Positions 26,775 to 34,488 of a stretch of 64,000 bases of DNA are shown piece after piece. Within the stretch, counting starts at the first letter, position 1, and each line of letters begins with the position of its first letter. A program made the position numbers and the translations under genes. Under the pieces are notes generated by a model, which worked only from the letters and a program-made list of their open reading frames with translations, had not been told where the DNA came from and ran no database searches. Source of the stretch: Chryseobacterium herbae (lineage in GTDB: Bacteria > Bacteroidota > Bacteroidia > Flavobacteriales > Weeksellaceae); NCBI RefSeq assembly GCF_025154075.1, contig NZ_JAOAMU010000002.1:242358-306357 (forward strand), written 5' to 3'.

Positions 26775-28094
26775 TTATTTTACCTGAAGTACAGATCTGC
26801 TGTGACTGAAATTTTCAAAACTGAACTTTCCGTGGTATTTTCCCATTCCGGAAGTTCCGACACCTCCAAATGGTAAATAATGAGATCCCACATGAATGAT
26901 GGTACTGTTGATTTCTGCATCACCACTTGTTGTACGGTTCAGTACATCGTCTGCAAATTCCTGATTTTCCGAGAAAACATATAGAGCTAATGGTTTAGGT
27001 CTGCTGTTTATTTCTTCCAGAGCTGCATCAATATCGGTATATGTCAGTATCGGTAGGATAGGACCGAAAATCTCTTGTTGCATCACCTGATCATTCCAAG
27101 TCACCTGATCCATAAGAGTGGCTTCAAAATGACGGGTTTCAAGGTCGTAGTTTCCACCATAGATTACCTTTTCAGGAGCAGCTTCCAGATAACCTGCAAG
27201 ATGTTTAATCTGATTCTGGTTGACAATTTTTCCTATTTTCCCTAATGACCCATCCTTATAAGTGGCATTTAAATAGGCTTTAAATTTTTCAACAAAGAGA
27301 TCCTTGACAGACTCATGAATGTAAATATAATCCGGAGCAACGCAAGTTTGTCCGCAATTGATCCATTTTCCGTAGGAAATTCTAGCAACCGCCTTATCCA
27401 GATCTGCATCATGATGAACAATCGTAGGTGATTTTCCTCCCAGTTCCAGCGTTAATGGAATAAGTTGTTCAGCAGCAGCTTTCATAACGATTTTTCCAAC
27501 ATTTGGACTTCCAGTAAAGAAAATATAATCAAAAGGAAGGCTGAGCAATAAAGTATTCTCCTCAATGGCCCCCTGAACTACCGCAACATACGATTCGTCA
27601 AAGGATGCTTTAACAATATCTTCCAGAACTTTAGCTACGTGAGGCGTATTTTCAGATGGTTTAATGATGGCTGTATTCCCTGCAATCAATGCGCCGGTAA
27701 GTGGACTGAATGTCAGTTGAACCGGATAATTGAAAGGGCCTATGATATAATTCACGCCATAAGGTTCATATATTATTTTGCTCACCACTTCCGCACCGGA
27801 TGGATGCGGTTTGGATTCTACCGGAGTGGGTTTTGCCCATTCGTCTATATTTTCCAGCAAATAGTCGAGTTCACTCATGACAATTTGAATTTCCACATAT
27901 TCGGCTTCCTTTCTGCTTTTCCCTAAATCAATATCCAAAGCCTCACAAAGAGCATCGGTATGAGCTGAAAACACTTCACGGAATTTTCGTAGCTGTGCTT
28001 TTCTGAATTCAATATCTTTAGTCTGATGGGTTTTGAAAAACGCCTTCTGTTGCTGGAATACGTCTCTTATTTTTTGTTCCGATTCTTTATTCAT
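26775..28094 (-). CDS. Aldehyde dehydrogenase, ALDH3 (fatty-aldehyde) type
   Basis: This protein of about 439 residues oxidises aldehydes with NAD(P). PFNYPVQLTFSPLTGALIAGN and IIKPSE form the cofactor site, LELGGKSPTIV carries the general-base glutamate, and NCGQTCVAPDYIYIH carries the catalytic cysteine with the CVAPDY context typical of ALDH3. The length, shorter than ALDH1/2, also fits. Substrates are probably medium- or long-chain aldehydes. The frame is open to 28166, but ATG 28094 (MNKESEQKI) is a better start. The promoter box TACATTTG lies at 28164-28171 on the minus strand. Confidence 0.9.
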   Translation of the reverse strand: MNKESEQKIRDVFQQQKAFFKTHQTKDIEFRKAQLRKFREVFSAHTDALCEALDIDLGKSRKEAEYVEIQIVMSELDYLLENIDEWAKPTPVESKPHPSGAEVVSKIIYEPYGVNYIIGPFNYPVQLTFSPLTGALIAGNTAIIKPSENTPHVAKVLEDIVKASFDESYVAVVQGAIEENTLLLSLPFDYIFFTGSPNVGKIVMKAAAEQLIPLTLELGGKSPTIVHHDADLDKAVARISYGKWINCGQTCVAPDYIYIHESVKDLFVEKFKAYLNATYKDGSLGKIGKIVNQNQIKHLAGYLEAAPEKVIYGGNYDLETRHFEATLMDQVTWNDQVMQQEIFGPILPILTYTDIDAALEEINSRPKPLALYVFSENQEFADDVLNRTTSGDAEINSTIIHVGSHYLPFGGVGTSGMGKYHGKFSFENFSHSRSVLQVK

Positions 28095-28163
28095 TTTATT
28101 ATTATTTAATGATTGAGATGTGTACTGAAATGATATCAGTAAGTTAATTAAAAATTGACCAAT

Positions 28164-28171
28164 CAAATGTA
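28164..28171 (-). promoter_or_regulatory. -7 promoter box of the aldehyde dehydrogenase gene
   Basis: The minus strand reads TACATTTG (TAnnTTTG), 70 bp before ATG 28094. This placement supports the downstream start. Confidence 0.45.
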
Positions 28172-28179
28172 TTGCTAAA

Positions 28180-28440
28180 AATTATATTGTGTACGATTTA
28201 AAATCTGATTTCGTCTAATTGAATGATTGATGTTTCCTATTGGGAAAGTGAACCAAGAGCCAAGAATCAAGATTTTAGATGTCAGATGTCAGATATCAGA
28301 CACAAGACATCAGACAATAACTCGTTAGCTTAATTATCACCAACCGGTTTCACACCCATATACTCTCAAACCCTCAAACTCTCCAACCTGTAAAACCTTT
28401 CTGCTATATTAAATATACTTAATCTTCTCAGTTGAGATAA
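28180..28440. repeat. Repeat island with the right arm of the 77-bp inverted repeat
   Basis: AGATGTCAGATGTCAGATATCAGACACAAG-type words at 28277-28310 lead into the 77-bp arm at 28312-28388, which is exactly complementary to 23480-23556. No gene seen. The holB -7 box TATCTTTG follows at 28448-28455. Confidence 0.85.
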
Positions 28441-28459
28441 GATTTTTTATCTTTGGAAC

Positions 28460-29578
28460 ATGAATTGGGAGAACATCGCCGGACAGGAAAATCTGAAAAA
28501 ACTTCTTCAGGAAAGTATCACCGAAAACAGAGTAAGCCATGCACAGCTTTTTTTAGGAAAAGAAGGATATGGGACTTTCCCTATGGTTTTAGCCTATGCT
28601 AAGGAGGTTTTTAGCAGAGAAAACGAGCACGCAGCCTCAAAAGTGGAACATTTGAACCATCTGGATCTGCATTTTTGTTTCCCCGTTTTTACCGATAACA
28701 AAAATTCGTTAAGCAAAAATAAATTCGAAGACTTCAGAGAAATGATCATGGCTTCTCCGTATGCGAGCTATGACGATTGGACGGCTTTTCTTGAATCTGA
28801 AAATAAACAGCTTTTTATTTCTGCTGATGAAATAGATGACCAGAACCAGAAGTTTGCCCTGAAAAGTTTTGAGGGCGGAACCAAAATTCTGATCGTCTGG
28901 AGAGCTGATAAAATGAATGTTGCGGCAGCGAATAAATTTCTAAAGTTTTTAGAAGAACCGCCTGCAAAGACGCTTATTCTTTTGACCGCCGAAACAGCCA
29001 ACGACATTCTTCCGACCATTCTTTCCAGAACACAGATTGTAGAAGTTCCGAGACTCAATGATGAAGACCTGGAAAATTACCTTAAAAAGAATGCCTCAGT
29101 TTCTGCTGAAAAAATAAGAGAGATTGTTCACGAAGCACAGGGAGATCTTAATGATGCTCTGAAAATTTTAAACTCCGGACATAAAAGCGACGAATTTGAA
29201 AAGCTTTTTATCCAGTGGGTGCGTGATGCATTTATGGTAAAAAAGAAACCTCAGTTCCTTAAAAGTATCATCTTCTGGGCCAGAGAAATTGCAGGATGGA
29301 ACCGAGAAAAGCAGAAAAACTTCCTGAACTACTGTTCCGAAATCTTCAGACTTGCCCTTCTTCAGAACTACCAGTCTGAGAACCTGGTGTATAAAAAGAT
29401 AGATGCAGACGGCTTCAACTGGGCCGGATTCTCGAAATTTATAAGTGGAGCCAATATTGAAAGTATTTTAGAAGAAATCAGTACCGCGGATCTTCATCTG
29501 ACAAGAAATGGAAATCCTAAAATTGTCTGGACGGATCTTGGGATTAAATTATCACGCTACATTCATAAAAATTCTTAG
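28460..29578 (+). CDS. holB: DNA polymerase III delta' subunit (HolB)
   Basis: The 372-residue clamp-loader subunit has the start NWENIAGQENLKKLLQES and the AAA+ fold. The Walker A position reads GKEGYGTF (33-40), lacking the Lys-Thr pair, so it should not hydrolyse ATP, as expected for delta'. Other signatures are ILIVWRADKMNVAAANKFLKFLEEPP, LLTAETANDILPTILSRTQ (sensor 1/SRC region) and a helical C-terminal collar domain. It works with gamma/tau and delta to load the sliding clamp. Transcription should start at TATCTTTG just upstream, and a terminator follows. Confidence 0.92.
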   Translation: MNWENIAGQENLKKLLQESITENRVSHAQLFLGKEGYGTFPMVLAYAKEVFSRENEHAASKVEHLNHLDLHFCFPVFTDNKNSLSKNKFEDFREMIMASPYASYDDWTAFLESENKQLFISADEIDDQNQKFALKSFEGGTKILIVWRADKMNVAAANKFLKFLEEPPAKTLILLTAETANDILPTILSRTQIVEVPRLNDEDLENYLKKNASVSAEKIREIVHEAQGDLNDALKILNSGHKSDEFEKLFIQWVRDAFMVKKKPQFLKSIIFWAREIAGWNREKQKNFLNYCSEIFRLALLQNYQSENLVYKKIDADGFNWAGFSKFISGANIESILEEISTADLHLTRNGNPKIVWTDLGIKLSRYIHKNS

Positions 29579-29628
29579 AAAATAAAAGCACAAGGTTTTA
29601 TTTGAACCTTAATAGCAAAAATATTCAT

Positions 29629-29653
29629 AAAGCCCGATCTGTTTCGGGCTTTT
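29629..29653 (+). terminator. Terminator of holB
   Basis: The 9-bp stem AAAGCCCGA / TCGGGCTTT has a 6-nt loop and a short T run. Confidence 0.8.
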
Positions 29654-29809
29654 ATATTTGTGTTTTTTTACACTTATCTTCATATTGTTTCATTTACTGG
29701 TGAAATGTATACACTTGCTTATTGGTGGTCGGCAGAGCTTTAAGGTCGAAGTATATTTATGAAAGAAAAAAACAGATGTGTTTTTTACCCAACCTTAAAC
29801 CAATATATT

Positions 29810-31015
29810 ATGAGACCAATCAAGACTTCTTTATGTGTATTTTTATTATCCGGAGCTTTCTTCTCCATTTCTGCTCAAAGTGTTTGGACGGGAACTACGA
29901 CTATGGGAAATGTAGGAATAGGTAATACAGCACCTGTTGCTAAACTGGATATAAACAGTGGCCCTGCCGTTTCGGCTTTGAAGATAAATCATGGATATAC
30001 CAGAACCATTCCTAACGTGACGAATATTATTGAAGTGTATAACCAAAACTTTAGTCTGCTGAATCCGCCATCGGTTTTAATCAACTGGCTAAGCAAGGAT
30101 GGAGTTTTTGGGCTTAGATCCTTGTCGAATACAACCAATGAGAACAGGATGGTGTACAACGACAATCTGGGGAATTTAAAATCCTCAGTCATTGAGCTTT
30201 ATTCCAACCCATATTTTAATAACGGAACTGTAATAAACTCTATCAGACATGTTTCAAAATTGGACTTTGTTAATGCTTATACCGGCGATTCTTTTGGTGG
30301 TGTTGATTTAATGTCCAAAGGAAATAATGAGCTTTGGGTGGTTGGTGGTTTAGATGTCATGTTTAATGTAAAGGCTTCTTCTTTCATCACAACCTCAGAC
30401 AGAAGACTAAAAGATAATATCCAACCCTTAAAAGATCTTTCTCCGAATTTACTCAATATCAAATCTTACTCCTATACGTTCAAAGAGAAGAAAGAAGGGG
30501 AAAAAAGAAATGATTCTCAAAAATTACATTACGGCTTCATCGCTCAGGAAGTGGAAAAAGAGTTCCCGAACCTTGTATCTATTGATGAAAAAGGAAACTA
30601 TGCCCTTAATTATATTGAATTTATTCCTCTGCTGCTGAATGAGCTTAAAGAACAGAAAAGCGAAATCAAAGATCTCAAAGAAAGAATGGCCGCATTGGAA
30701 GCGAAGATCAACGGAGTTTCTGAAACAAGAAAAGCGCTAGTAGATAAACCTGCTGCTTCATCATCGTTTTCACTGGAACAGAACGTTCCGAATCCCTTTA
30801 ATCAGGAAACTGTAATCCGGTTTAATGCTGCCGGAGAAAATGTATCCATCGTGGTTTTTGATATGGGTGGAAGACAGCTCCAATCTATTCCCGTAAAAAA
30901 AGGGGAGAAACAGATCAGTATCTCAGCCCGTGCGCTCACGCCCGGAACGTATATCTACAATCTCCAGGCTGACGGAAAATTAATTGATTCCAAAAAAATG
31001 ATTGTTACCCAATAA
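29810..31015 (+). CDS. T9SS-exported protein with endosialidase-type chaperone (peptidase S74) domain
   Basis: The protein of about 401 residues has a signal peptide (ending near SISAQS) and an N-terminal block NVGIGNTAPVAKLDIN typical of Bacteroidota secreted fibre proteins. The S74 intramolecular chaperone domain spans roughly residues 195-300 (TTSDRRLKDNIQPL...YGFIAQEVEKEFP...NYIEFIPLLLNELKEQ) and is followed by a coiled coil. The T9SS type A sorting domain is at the C-terminus (LEQNVPNPFNQETVIRF...GTYIYNL...KKMIVTQ). S74 domains trimerise and mature phage tail spikes and adhesins. Here the result should be a surface trimer delivered by T9SS. ATG 29810 was chosen for the signal peptide. 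It is monocistronic. Confidence 0.88.
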   Translation: MRPIKTSLCVFLLSGAFFSISAQSVWTGTTTMGNVGIGNTAPVAKLDINSGPAVSALKINHGYTRTIPNVTNIIEVYNQNFSLLNPPSVLINWLSKDGVFGLRSLSNTTNENRMVYNDNLGNLKSSVIELYSNPYFNNGTVINSIRHVSKLDFVNAYTGDSFGGVDLMSKGNNELWVVGGLDVMFNVKASSFITTSDRRLKDNIQPLKDLSPNLLNIKSYSYTFKEKKEGEKRNDSQKLHYGFIAQEVEKEFPNLVSIDEKGNYALNYIEFIPLLLNELKEQKSEIKDLKERMAALEAKINGVSETRKALVDKPAASSSFSLEQNVPNPFNQETVIRFNAAGENVSIVVFDMGGRQLQSIPVKKGEKQISISARALTPGTYIYNLQADGKLIDSKKMIVTQ

Positions 31016-31038
31016 AGATCCTGTTTTCATAACAGAAG

Positions 31039-31066
31039 ATCCGGCATGTCAGCCGGATTTTTTTTG
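31039..31066 (+). terminator. Terminator of the S74/T9SS protein gene
   Basis: The stem ATCCGGC / GCCGGAT has a 6-nt loop followed by a run of eight T. Confidence 0.85.
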
Positions 31067-31243
31067 TAGTGGACTGAAGGATCTGTGTTCTCTGTCTGTT
31101 TTTGGATAAAATAAGATACCAGACTATGCTCATTATTAAAGGAATATAAATAATTTTCACAAATTATCCAAATTAAATGAGCTCCAACTATATTAATTCT
31201 CAGTTATTTATCTTGGCTAATATTAAAAGATCATTAAAAAACC

Positions 31244-31259
31244 AATCAATCGTTTGATT
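31244..31259. promoter_or_regulatory. Probable TetR operator
   Basis: AATCAA-TCGT-TTGATT is a 16-bp palindrome with perfect 6-bp arms. It covers the TTG (31254-31256) of the tetR-tolC-emrAB promoter, so a bound repressor would block RNA polymerase. Confidence 0.65.
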
Positions 31260-31283
31260 TTTTAAAAATCTTGTGTACATTTG
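31254..31283 (+). promoter_or_regulatory. Promoter of the tetR-tolC-emrA-emrB operon
   Basis: TTG at 31254-31256, a 19-bp spacer and TACATTTG at 31276-31283 form the best match in the window to the Flavobacteriia consensus TTG-N17-23-TAnnTTTG. It lies 22 bp before ATG 31306. Confidence 0.8.
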
Positions 31284-31305
31284 CACCCTGAAAAATAGAA
31301 TTACT

Positions 31306-31932
31306 ATGGTTTCAAAAGAAGAAAATATATTATTTGCTGCTGAGAAGCTTTTTGCTGAAAAAGGTTTTGAAGGAACTTCCACCAGGGAAATTTCCAAGGC
31401 AGCGAATGTAAATATCTCTATGATTTCCTATTATTTCGGATCCAAGGAAAAACTGTATGAGAAATTGGTTGAGTACAGAATGAATGAAGGACAGTTCTTT
31501 GCCAAAGATATTCTGGAAAGAACGGATATCAATGATTGGCAGAAGATAGAGAAAGTGGTGGATCAGTTTTCCGGAAGAGTAAGACATCAAAAATGCTTTT
31601 ACAGAATTATGCAGCGGGAACAGCTTTATACACAAAATCCGCAGATCGTGGAATTTCTCAAGCAGACTAAGATGGGCTTTATCTCCATGTATTCGCAGGT
31701 TCTTGAAAGCGGACTTAAAAAAGGAATTTTCACCAAAAATCCTCCCATCTATTTACTTCATGCTACGGTAAGCGGAACTTTATTTTATGCATCCAATGCC
31801 AAGGAAATGTACAAAGAGTTCCTGAACGATCCTGACGACGATGAAGTATTTGATGAAAAATATTACACAGAACTTAATAAACATATAAAATATTTACTAA
31901 AAGACCTTTTAGGTTATGAAGAGAATAAATAA
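31306..31932 (+). CDS. TetR/AcrR-family repressor of the efflux operon
   Basis: The 208-residue protein has an N-terminal helix-turn-helix: AEKLFAEKGFEGTSTREIS then AANVNISMISYYFGSKEKLYEKL, the TetR signature. The C-terminal part is a variable helical ligand-binding domain. It is the first gene of the efflux operon, its 3' end overlaps tolC by 17 bp, and a palindrome lies on its own promoter. It therefore probably represses the whole operon and is released by a pump substrate. Confidence 0.9.
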   Translation: MVSKEENILFAAEKLFAEKGFEGTSTREISKAANVNISMISYYFGSKEKLYEKLVEYRMNEGQFFAKDILERTDINDWQKIEKVVDQFSGRVRHQKCFYRIMQREQLYTQNPQIVEFLKQTKMGFISMYSQVLESGLKKGIFTKNPPIYLLHATVSGTLFYASNAKEMYKEFLNDPDDDEVFDEKYYTELNKHIKYLLKDLLGYEENK

Positions 31933-33235
31933 CTCGGTGTTCGCATTATCCCTGTTTATGGGAATTGCAGCCATTAATGCTCAGGAGAAAAAACAGCTCA
32001 CTCTCGACGAAGCCGTGCAGCTGGGAATCCAGAACAGTAAAAACCTTAAGATCGATGCCGCCAAGATCGAAGAAGCTACGGCAGATCTTTTGGAAGCCAA
32101 AAACAGACAGCTTCCGGAACTGAAAGTGTCAGGAAGTTATATGTATCTTCCCATCAAACCCACAATTGATCTAAAGATTGGTGGTGGTTCAGGAGCAGCA
32201 GGAGCAAGTCCGGATGTACATCAGGTGGCTTACGGAACCGTTAATTTAAGTGTTCCAATCTACAGCGGTGGAAGAATTAAATATGGTATCCAGTCTGCAA
32301 AATATCTTGTGGAAGCTTCAAAACTAAGCACCGAGAATGATAAAATAGCGATTGCTTACAACGTTGCTCAGGCTTACAATAATTTATTTAAAGCTAATCA
32401 GTCCATCAAAGTTTTAGAGGAAAACCTTACCGCTTCTCAAAAGAGAGATGAGACTTTTCTTAAACTTGAAAACAACGGAGTGATCGCAAGAAACGACCGT
32501 TTAAAAGCAAACCTTCAGACTTCAAATATCGAATTGCAATTATTGGAAGCCAAAAACAACTACAATATTGCCAATATCAATATGGATCTTTTGTTAGGTA
32601 TTTCTGAAACTACAGAAATTGAAGTGGATCAGAATTATATCGATGAAGGTTCCGAAGTAAAAGCTGTTGATTATTACGTCAATGAAGCCAGAGAAAACCG
32701 TAAAGACTTACAGGCTTTGGCTCAGCAGAGAAAAGCGGCCGAGCTTGGTTCAAAATCGGCAAAAGCTGAAAACCTTCCTTCAGTAGCATTTACCGGAGGA
32801 TATGTAGCGGCAGACGTTCCGAAAGTTCTTACTGTTTACAATGCAGTGAATGTGGGAATAGGAATTTCTTATAATTTGTCCAATATCTGGAAAGAAAATT
32901 CTTCATTAAGACAGTCTCAGGCAAGAGAAAAGCAGTTAGCAGCAACGGATGAATTATTGAATGATAATATTAAGCTTGATGTAAACAGAGAATATCAGAA
33001 TACAGATTACTCCAAAAAGAGAATATCAGTCTATGAAAAAGCTGCTGAACAAGCTAATGAAAACTACAGAATCACAAAAAATAAATATGACAACGGTTTG
33101 GCAACCATGACCGAACTTTTGGATGCCGACGCCGCTCAGATTGCATCAAATGTAGGAGTTATCAATGCAAAAGCAGATGCAGCACTGGCTTACAGAAAAC
33201 TATTACAAACTACAGGAACTTTAACATTTAAATAA
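31916..33235 (+). CDS. TolC-family outer-membrane efflux channel
   Basis: The 439-residue protein has a signal peptide (AAINAQEKK) and two OEP repeats starting LTLDEAVQLGIQNSKNLKI and, in the second half, long coiled helices (ENYRITKNKYDNGLATMTELLDADAA). This is the TolC outer-membrane/periplasmic tunnel. With the following membrane-fusion protein and MFS pump it forms a tripartite drug exporter. The ATG lies inside the end of tetR, giving translational coupling. Confidence 0.92.
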   Translation: MKRINNSVFALSLFMGIAAINAQEKKQLTLDEAVQLGIQNSKNLKIDAAKIEEATADLLEAKNRQLPELKVSGSYMYLPIKPTIDLKIGGGSGAAGASPDVHQVAYGTVNLSVPIYSGGRIKYGIQSAKYLVEASKLSTENDKIAIAYNVAQAYNNLFKANQSIKVLEENLTASQKRDETFLKLENNGVIARNDRLKANLQTSNIELQLLEAKNNYNIANINMDLLLGISETTEIEVDQNYIDEGSEVKAVDYYVNEARENRKDLQALAQQRKAAELGSKSAKAENLPSVAFTGGYVAADVPKVLTVYNAVNVGIGISYNLSNIWKENSSLRQSQAREKQLAATDELLNDNIKLDVNREYQNTDYSKKRISVYEKAAEQANENYRITKNKYDNGLATMTELLDADAAQIASNVGVINAKADAALAYRKLLQTTGTLTFK

Positions 33236-33250
33236 AGATTAAGACCAAAA

Positions 33251-34354
33251 ATGGAAAATAATAATACACCAGTAATTGAACCTAAAAAGAAAAAAAGTTT
33301 AGTTTTCCCGATTATTTTAGCGGTTGTCGTTGTGGTAGGAGGAATTTACGGGTACAGAACATATTCTTACGGACAGCTTCACGAAGAAACGGATGATGCA
33401 CAGATTGCTTCCAACATGAGCCCTGTCATTTCTAAAGTTTCAGGCTATGTGACGCAGGTAAAAGTAAAAGATAATCAGTTTGTAAAGAAAGGAGATACTT
33501 TGGTGATCCTGGACAACAGAGACCAGAAAATGGCTTTGGTACAGGCTGAAGCAGCATTAACGACTGCAAAAAGCAATATTTCAAACGCACAGGCTACTAC
33601 TACAGCAACGTCTAAAAGTATCAATACTTCAGAAGCAGCTGTAACAACGGCCAATGCTCAGATAGAAGCAGCGAAGGTCAACGTTTGGAAAACCAATCAG
33701 GATCTGAAAAGATATTCCGTTCTGGTAAAAGACCACTCTATTACTGAGCAGCAATATGAGCAGGCTTTGGCAGCAAAACAATCTGCAGACAGACAATTGC
33801 AGGTTTTGGTAGATCAGAGAAATCAGATCGCTCAGCAAACGAATGTAGCGTCTTCCCAGACTGCTGCAAGTTCTCAGCAGATTAGCGTGGCAGGTTCCGT
33901 GGCTAAGCAGAGAGAAGTAGATGTGGAAAATGCAAGACTGAATCTTTCTTACACCATTATCCTTGCTTCGGAAGACGGATTTGTAGGAAAAGTTCCTATC
34001 CAGGCAGGACAGTATTTACAGGCGGGATCTCAGTTATTCAGCTTAGTGAAAAACGACCAGAAATGGGTAGTAGCCAACTTTAAAGAAACTCAGGTTGATA
34101 AAATGGTAGAAGGTCAGAAAGTGAAAATCGAGATCGATGCTTTCCCGGATACAGAATTTGACGGAGTGGTAAGTTCATTCTCTCCGGCTACAGGTTCTAC
34201 GTTCTCTATTCTTCCTCCGGATAACGCGAGTGGTAACTTCGTGAAAGTAGTACAAAGACTTCCTGTAAAGATAGACTTCGTAAAACTGGACCCGAATATC
34301 GCTAAGAAGCTAAGAACGGGAATGAACGTGAAAGCAGAAGTTTCGCTTAAATAA
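33251..34354 (+). CDS. emrA: Membrane fusion protein, EmrA/HlyD family
   Basis: The 367-residue adaptor has one N-terminal transmembrane helix (VFPIILAVVVVVGGIYGY). The lipoyl half-motif DDAQIASNMSPVISKVSGYV is followed by a long coiled-coil hairpin (about residues 95-215), rich in Ala/Gln/Thr, and a beta-barrel (GFVGKVPIQAGQYLQAG). It connects the EmrB-type pump to TolC. It lies 15 bp after tolC. The gap to the pump gene is 134 bp and contains an inverted-repeat element. Confidence 0.92.
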   Translation: MENNNTPVIEPKKKKSLVFPIILAVVVVVGGIYGYRTYSYGQLHEETDDAQIASNMSPVISKVSGYVTQVKVKDNQFVKKGDTLVILDNRDQKMALVQAEAALTTAKSNISNAQATTTATSKSINTSEAAVTTANAQIEAAKVNVWKTNQDLKRYSVLVKDHSITEQQYEQALAAKQSADRQLQVLVDQRNQIAQQTNVASSQTAASSQQISVAGSVAKQREVDVENARLNLSYTIILASEDGFVGKVPIQAGQYLQAGSQLFSLVKNDQKWVVANFKETQVDKMVEGQKVKIEIDAFPDTEFDGVVSSFSPATGSTFSILPPDNASGNFVKVVQRLPVKIDFVKLDPNIAKKLRTGMNVKAEVSLK

Positions 34355-34373
34355 TATTAAAACTGTGAAATAA

Positions 34374-34467
34374 GTGAATTGTCAATTTTGCTGATGCAAG
34401 TCAATTGCTGAGGATAACATGAGATTGAAAATTGACAAATGAAGTTGATTAACCATTGACAATTCAC
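34374..34467. repeat. Inverted-repeat element inside the efflux operon
   Basis: GTGAATTGTCAAT at 34374-34386 is perfectly complementary to 34455-34467. The interior has the words TTTTGCTGATGCAAGTCAAT, ATTGACAAATGAAGTTGATT and AACCATTGACAATTCACC, the same vocabulary as the repeats at 40.0-40.27 kb. It sits between emrA and emrB. Confidence 0.7.
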
Positions 34468-34488
34468 CTTTTTACATCGTAAAAAACT

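Noticed and set aside
28432..28455. Full promoter of holB with TTG at 28432
   Set aside because: The spacer to TATCTTTG is only 13 bp, too short. Only the -7 box was kept.
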